Part shown: piece by piece, positions 31,292 to 35,290 of the stretch | How positions within the stretch are numbered: the stretch's first letter is position 1 | How the letters are laid out: the number at the start of each line of letters is the position of its first letter | The notes under the pieces: model-generated | What the model was told of the DNA's origin: nothing | The model's database searches: none | Seen by the model: the letters and a program-made list of their open reading frames with translations, nothing else | Made by a program: the position numbers and the translations under genes | IMG/VR virus record: IMGVR_UViG_3300005613_000217 | Location: 1 to 35,290 of that record | DNA: 35,290 nucleotides | Reading direction: 5' to 3' (one strand) | From: a virus

Positions 31292-31321
31292 GCACCTTAG
31301 GTGCCAATGCGGTAGCATTGG
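31292..31321. promoter_or_regulatory. Two abutting palindromes in the divergent intergenic region
   Basis: GCACCT-T-AGGTGC (31292-31304) and CCAATGC-ggta-GCATTGG (31304-31321) are perfect inverted repeats sharing one base. They lie between the minus-strand CoiA-like start (31263) and the plus-strand ribbon-helix-helix start (31339), so they can govern both operons. Operator function is inferred; the promoters themselves are not clear by eye. Confidence 0.6.
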
Positions 31322-31338
31322 TTGGACACTAGGCGCTT

Positions 31339-31479
31339 ATGAAACGCATCCCCTTGCTATTGCCTCCAGAAATGCTGGCTTGGATTGAATCCAAAGCCGC
31401 TGGCGTTGAAAATCGTCAAACCATTATCCGCCGCTTAATTGCTCAGGCAATAAAAGCCGAACAGCAAACCAAGGTCTAA
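31339..31479 (+). CDS. 46-residue ribbon-helix-helix regulator (Arc/MetJ-like)
   Basis: The frame from ATG 31339 to TAA 31477-31479 encodes MKRIPLLLPPEMLAWIESKA, then AGVENRQTIIRRLIAQAIKA and a short polar tail. This is the classic ribbon-helix-helix layout: one short strand (KRIPLLLP), helix one, a turn and helix two. Such proteins dimerise and insert the strand pair into the DNA major groove. The gene lies 18 bases after two palindromes, which are its likely operators, and two bases before the primase-helicase ATG. It probably controls the leftward block and primase gene. Confidence 0.72.
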   Translation: MKRIPLLLPPEMLAWIESKAAGVENRQTIIRRLIAQAIKAEQQTKV

Positions 31480-31481
31480 TC

Positions 31482-34073
31482 ATGACCATTGATGTAATGG
31501 ACCTAGCGCGTGGGCGCTGGGTTGAAATTTTGTCGACGATTGGTGGCGTTCCTGTTTCCTTTCTTGACGATAAGCACAAACCTTGCCCTTCCTGTGGCGA
31601 AGGCCGCGATCGTTTTCGTTTTGATGACTTAGATGGCAATGGCACTTGGTATTGCAATCAATGCGGCGGCAAAGATGGTGCTGGTGGTGCTGGTAATGGC
31701 ATTTCACTTTTAATGCGCATGAAGCACTGGTCATTCAAAGAAGCCGCTAATGCAATAGAACAACACTTTGGGATATCAAAAATCATGGCTAAAAAACCAA
31801 TTAAACCACCACTTAATGCACCACAACCATCTCTTGATGGTGCTGTAGCTCAATGGTGTTACACGGATGTTAATAACAATCCATTGTTTTGGATTCAACG
31901 TGTTAACCTGAAAGGGGGTAAAAAGTTATTTCGTCCGCGCACTTGGGTTGATGGTATCGGTTGGCAAGGCGAAAAAGGTACCGCCTGGCCTACGCCTCGG
32001 CCACTTTACAACCTACCTGCTATTAATGCTAACCCTAATTCGTGGATATTAGTTTGCGAAGGTGAAAAAGCTGCTGATCATGCTACAAAATTATTTCCGC
32101 AGTTAACTGTTGTTGCTTGGTGTAATGGTGCTCATTCTGTTGACAAAGTTGATTGGGCACCGCTGACTGGGCGCAATATTATGTTTTGGCCTGACAATGA
32201 TGACGAAGGTCGCATTGCTATGCAAAAAGCAGATGCTTTAATTAAAGGCGAAGGCAAACGATACATTATCCCAGCTCCATCTGACGCACCAGAAAAATGG
32301 GATATAGCTGATTCAAAATGGACTTCAGAGGAAGCATTTGCGTATGTTAAATCTAGCCGTCAACAACTAACACCAAAATCAAATATTGAGTTAGTAGAAA
32401 TCCAACCAACTAAACCACGAGAACGCAAACAGTCAAGCAATAATTTGTTTGGAATGCCATTCCGTTGCTTGGGTTTTGATCGTAATATTTATTTTTATTT
32501 ACCAGATAAAGCATGTCAGGTTACATCACTTACACCTTCTCAACATATCAAAAACTATTTAATTACACTCGCTCCTCTTGATATTTGGGCTGATATTTAT
32601 GGTAAAGAAAATGAAAAAGGTCAGGTTTTTATTGATTGGACTGGTGCCGCTGATGCTTTAATTACTGCTTGCATAAATACTGGTGTTTACGACCCATCTA
32701 GAATACGTGGCCGTGGAACTTGGTTTGATGATAGCCGCGTTATCCTACATCTTGGCGGTAGACTAGTAATTGATGGCACCTCAAGCGAAATAACTAACTT
32801 GCCTAAAAATTTTAATAGCTATTATTTTTATGAAAATGCTAAGCCTATACAAGGGCCAGGCAGTGATGCATTAAGCGATACCCAAGCTCAAGAAATTGCT
32901 GATATTGCTGCTGGTTTTAATTGGGAAACCCCGGCATCAGCCAGTTTATTGCTCGGATGGATTGTGCTTGCTCCAGTTTGCGGTGCTCTTGATTGGCGGC
33001 CTCATATCTGGGTTACGGGGCCCGCTGGCTCCGGTAAAACCAGCCTGCTAAAGCTATTTATGAAGCCTTTGCTTGGTGGCATGTTTGAAGGTGCCACCGG
33101 TGGCACTACTGAAGCCGGGTTACGCGGTCAGTTACGCTCTGATGCAATTCCCATTGTATTTGATGAACTTGAACAAAACGAACAAAAAGATAAACAACAA
33201 GTTCAAAATATTTTATCTTTAGCCCGTATCGCTAGCTCTGAAGGCGGCAAAATCTATAAAGGCACTACTAATGGCGGAGTCAATACTTTTGAAATCCGAT
33301 CAATGTTTTGTGTTAGCTCTATTAATGTTGGCCTAGTGCAACGCGCTGACCTTGACCGTTTTTGCGTGCTTAGCCTACGCAAGGACAAAATATCAAAAGA
33401 CGACTGGGCTGGATTTGAAGCCCGTATTCTTGCATCATGCATTGATGATAATGGCCGCAAACTAGTAGCTAGAACTATTTCGCAAATTCCTCTTATACGT
33501 AAAAACTCTAAGGTTATAGCTAGTGCATTAGCAATTAAATTTGGCCAGCGCTACGGTGATCAATATGGCACCCTACTTGCAGGTGCATGGACATTAAAGC
33601 CAAATGGCGGTGGCGAAATAACAGTTGAGCAAGCAATTAGCTGGATTGATTCCTTGAATTGGGAAAATCGTGAGGTTGATACTAATGATGCCGATGAGGT
33701 ACGTTGTATGAGTAAAATACTTCAAACTATACTACAAATTGATGGTGGTCGTAGAATTGCCGTTGTTGAATTGATTCAATTAGCAGTTAATGGGAAGGCT
33801 TATATAAACGAAAACAGTATGTTTCCTGGTGATGAAATTGAATCTATTTTGGGCCGTTATGGCTTAAAGGTAACGCAAGATTGCTTAGCCATAGCCAATA
33901 GCAGCACCAACCTCCAGGGGCTATTACGTGATACGCCATGGGCTGGCACTGCCTATAGACAGGCGCTACGACGCTTACCAAAAGCAACTATTGCATCTTC
34001 ACCAGTTCGGTTCAAAGGCATGGGTCCATCACGAGCAACACTGGTCCCACTTGACACACTTGAGATTTTGTAA
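31482..34073 (+). CDS. P4-alpha-like primase-helicase
   Basis: The 863-residue protein joins three parts. The N-terminus has a primase zinc ribbon, C35-P-S-C38 and C58-N-Q-C61, followed by a helical segment. At about 188-265 lies a TOPRIM-like core: WILVCEGEKAADHA and MFWPDNDDEGR, with the metal-binding acidic residues. After a linker comes a helicase-type ATPase, with Walker A TGPAGSGKTS (about 511-520) and Walker B IPIVFDELEQ (about 563-572). The C-terminal ~250 residues are probably winged-helix and origin-binding. The stop TAA is embedded in the first TTGTAACG iteron, so origin and initiator gene are physically joined. P4 alpha is the closest model. Confidence 0.87.
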   Translation: MTIDVMDLARGRWVEILSTIGGVPVSFLDDKHKPCPSCGEGRDRFRFDDLDGNGTWYCNQCGGKDGAGGAGNGISLLMRMKHWSFKEAANAIEQHFGISKIMAKKPIKPPLNAPQPSLDGAVAQWCYTDVNNNPLFWIQRVNLKGGKKLFRPRTWVDGIGWQGEKGTAWPTPRPLYNLPAINANPNSWILVCEGEKAADHATKLFPQLTVVAWCNGAHSVDKVDWAPLTGRNIMFWPDNDDEGRIAMQKADALIKGEGKRYIIPAPSDAPEKWDIADSKWTSEEAFAYVKSSRQQLTPKSNIELVEIQPTKPRERKQSSNNLFGMPFRCLGFDRNIYFYLPDKACQVTSLTPSQHIKNYLITLAPLDIWADIYGKENEKGQVFIDWTGAADALITACINTGVYDPSRIRGRGTWFDDSRVILHLGGRLVIDGTSSEITNLPKNFNSYYFYENAKPIQGPGSDALSDTQAQEIADIAAGFNWETPASASLLLGWIVLAPVCGALDWRPHIWVTGPAGSGKTSLLKLFMKPLLGGMFEGATGGTTEAGLRGQLRSDAIPIVFDELEQNEQKDKQQVQNILSLARIASSEGGKIYKGTTNGGVNTFEIRSMFCVSSINVGLVQRADLDRFCVLSLRKDKISKDDWAGFEARILASCIDDNGRKLVARTISQIPLIRKNSKVIASALAIKFGQRYGDQYGTLLAGAWTLKPNGGGEITVEQAISWIDSLNWENREVDTNDADEVRCMSKILQTILQIDGGRRIAVVELIQLAVNGKAYINENSMFPGDEIESILGRYGLKVTQDCLAIANSSTNLQGLLRDTPWAGTAYRQALRRLPKATIASSPVRFKGMGPSRATLVPLDTLEIL

Positions 34074-34335
34074 CGTTTTAGCCTGTCTTGTAACGGTGGG
34101 TGTATCGCCCAAACCCTTTGCTGCGCAACGGTTGTGCCGCTTGTAACGCTTGTAACGCTTTTCCCAGAGAAACACTTAAGAACATACCAACAGCAACCCA
34201 TGCCCTTTTATCTTTTTTTTACTACTACTACTACTATCTATTTTATTAAATGTAGTGTATACAACGTTACAAGCCAGTGAGTGCCTAGGTTTTGGGCGTA
34301 ACGGTCACCGTAACAGGGCGTTACAAGCGTTACAA
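34068..34335. other. Candidate replication origin: iterons around an AT-rich core
   Basis: TTGTAACG occurs at 34068-34075, 34088-34095, 34141-34148 and 34150-34157. Its complement CGTTACAA occurs at 34265-34272, 34319-34326 and 34328-34335. The pairs at 34141-34158 and 34318-34335 form an exact 18-bp inverted repeat. Between them lies an AT-rich stretch (about 34203-34262) with T8 and (ACT)5. GTAACG at 34298-34303 is a partial copy. The region begins at the primase-helicase stop. An origin is inferred by analogy with P4-type iterons. There is no gene in 34074-34417. Confidence 0.72.
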
Positions 34336-34364
34336 CCCCCAGCATTGAGCAATGTTAAGCAAAG

Positions 34365-34393
34365 TAGACCTAACCGGCATCATCGGTTACTAT
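34365..34393 (+). promoter_or_regulatory. Candidate promoter with dyad filling its spacer
   Basis: TAGACC (34365-34370), exactly 17 bases, then TACTAT (34388-34393). The inverted repeat TAACCG (34371-34376) / CGGTTA (34384-34389) occupies the spacer. The same half-site appears at the 20018-20040 dyad. It would transcribe 34418, 34606 and, across joined ends, the terminase genes. Confidence 0.5.
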
Positions 34394-34417
34394 TAGCCTG
34401 TAACACCTAATCACAGC

Positions 34418-34609
34418 ATGGTTATTATTTCTGAACGCAACCGTCCCTGCATCGACAAACTAGACGCATTAATGTCTGAAGCCGTGGCGGTTGCTAATGC
34501 TATCCTTGACAATGCCCAAGACGAGCAGCAGCCCATCCCACCAGACCTAGTACTATCCTTCAGCCGCGACTACGATAAAATCATCACCGCCCTATCGGAT
34601 GCGTCATGA
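34418..34609 (+). CDS. Small helical protein downstream of the origin
   Basis: The 63-residue protein (MVIISERNRPCIDKLDALMS, EAVAVANAILDNAQDEQQPI, PPDLVLSFSRDYDKIITALS) is helical and acidic. It starts about 18 bases after a promoter candidate and overlaps the next gene by ATGA, so it begins a rightward unit leading to the head genes. I do not recognise it. A late regulator or a small packaging helper are possible, but neither is supported directly. Confidence 0.55.
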   Translation: MVIISERNRPCIDKLDALMSEAVAVANAILDNAQDEQQPIPPDLVLSFSRDYDKIITALSDAS

Positions 34610-35250
34610 ACATAAACGTTAAGGTCGAATCTAATTTAGATAAGGCAGGTATCTTTGTTGCTAGCATGTACAAGCAGATGCGCTTTGCTACTGCAAACGC
34701 TATCAACTCCACTGCTTTTGATGCACGTACATCACTTAGCGGTGCAACACGGCAATACTTTAACAACCCAACACCATTTACACAGAAAGGATTCCAAGTA
34801 GAAAAAGCAAACAAAACTAACTTAGTTGGTATCGTTGGTGCTGAATCAAAACGCAGCCGATACCTACGTACACAAATTAAAGGTGGTGACCGTGGCATCA
34901 AACCATTTGAACAACGCTTTGGCCTTAACCGCTTAGTGCCTGCTGCAATCAAACTTAACTCATATGGCAACCCAACTAAACCAGCAATCACCAAGCTTGG
35001 TGCTGCTGTTAATGCAACAGGTAATGGCTCAGTCTTTGTCGGTACACCTAAAGGCGGTAACCGTGAGCCAGGTGTATGGCAACGGCAAGGCAGAGGTGGC
35101 CGCGACCGGTTAGTTCCTATGTTTATTACTGCAACACCTAGATATGAGGCAAAGTATCCAATGGAAGAAATAGTTAATAAAGTAATTCAAAGAAGATTTG
35201 ATTTTTATTTTCAATCATCTTTGGAAAAGGCAATTGCGTCCGCACGTTAA
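34606..35250 (+). CDS. Putative minor tail / tail completion protein (gpZ-like)
   Basis: The 214-residue protein reads FVASMYKQMRFATANAINST, AFDARTSLSGATRQYFNNPT, then VGAESKRSRYLRTQIKGGDR and a C-terminal RRFDFYFQSSLEKAIASAR. I associate basic N-terminal helices followed by K-x-x-R-Y-L-x-x-Q-I-x-G-G with phage structural proteins of the gpZ/head-tail completion kind. It is the last gene before the genome end and, when ends join, lies just upstream of cos and the terminase genes. A virion role is likely; the exact one is uncertain. Confidence 0.5.
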   Translation: MNINVKVESNLDKAGIFVASMYKQMRFATANAINSTAFDARTSLSGATRQYFNNPTPFTQKGFQVEKANKTNLVGIVGAESKRSRYLRTQIKGGDRGIKPFEQRFGLNRLVPAAIKLNSYGNPTKPAITKLGAAVNATGNGSVFVGTPKGGNREPGVWQRQGRGGRDRLVPMFITATPRYEAKYPMEEIVNKVIQRRFDFYFQSSLEKAIASAR

Positions 35251-35273
35251 CGGGTCCCTTTTCTACCTTTGAC

Positions 35274-35289
35274 CGTGGGTAGTCCACGC
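35274..35289. repeat. Right copy of terminal repeat with small dyad (cos candidate)
   Basis: The right copy of GGTAGTCCACGC spans 35278-35289. The dyad CGTGG (35274-35278) - GTAGT - CCACG (35284-35288) gives partial twofold symmetry, as seen at cos nicking sites of lambda-like phages. The following base, A, differs from the left end. The stretch 35251-35273 holds no gene. Confidence 0.5.
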
Positions 35290-35290
35290 A

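Noticed and set aside
34221-34238. (ACT)n repeat as a CRISPR or coding repeat
   Set aside because: The unit is three bases without spacers, and no open frame uses it; it fits an AT-rich origin core better.
1-35290. tRNA genes or photosynthesis genes such as psbA
   Set aside because: No cloverleaf-like stretch with conserved T-loop sequence and no photosystem protein was seen while reading the window.

Overview
This window looks like a complete or nearly complete genome of a tailed, long-tailed (siphovirus-like) phage. A cyanobacterial host is the best inference. The grounds are a phage-borne sigma-70 factor with the sequence style of cyanobacterial RpoD-family factors, several small proteins of a type I know from cyanophages (20080-20412, 20438-20677, 20693-20854), and a possible NblA-like gene (23753-23980). 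No integrase, DNA polymerase, tRNA, rRNA or photosystem gene was recognised. The packaging and head genes follow the lambda plan: Nu1-like and GpA-like terminase, gpW-like joiner, portal, prohead protease/capsid. The first 12 bases recur at the very end, next to a small dyad, as expected for a cos-type phage opened upstream of the small terminase gene.

Layout. (1) 1-135: terminal repeat and helically phased repeats before the terminase genes. (2) 136-8553: packaging and head, including a prohead protease fused to the HK97-fold capsid protein and a probable head fibre. (3) 8565-19455: tail, with tube, two tail assembly chaperones joined by a -1 frameshift, tape measure, tip, paired small tail proteins and an S74-type fibre. 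(4) 19458-23605: HNH gene, a promoter, then a lysis cassette whose holin-like gene has a second -1 frameshift signal, a two-domain endolysin, a phosphoesterase and another HNH gene. (5) 23753-23980: small possible NblA-like gene, convergent with the next block. (6) 31263 down to 23928, minus strand: CoiA-like nuclease, SF2 helicase, methyltransferase-like protein, VRR-NUC nuclease, small proteins, RecE-like nuclease, RecT/Bet, HTH protein, SSB and the sigma factor. (7) 31339-34073, plus strand: a 46-residue ribbon-helix-helix protein and a P4-alpha-like primase-helicase. (8) 34068-34400: TTGTAACG iterons in inverted orientation around an AT-rich core, a strong origin candidate. (9) 34365-35250: a promoter and two genes that lead across the genome ends into the terminase genes.

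How it may work. Two nearly duplicate TTGACA promoters inside the leftward block probably let host polymerase express recombination genes early. The sigma factor, last in that block, could redirect polymerase to later promoters. Two candidate rightward promoters (20029 and 34365) share TAACCG half-sites. The primase-helicase probably acts at the iteron region, and RecE/RecT/SSB plus the nucleases process and join replicated DNA. Terminase then packages it. The most interesting observations are the lysis frameshift, the origin, the twin promoter-plus-gene-end cassettes, the sigma factor and the NblA-like candidate. All functional assignments rest on reading the sequence and recalling protein families; no search was run.
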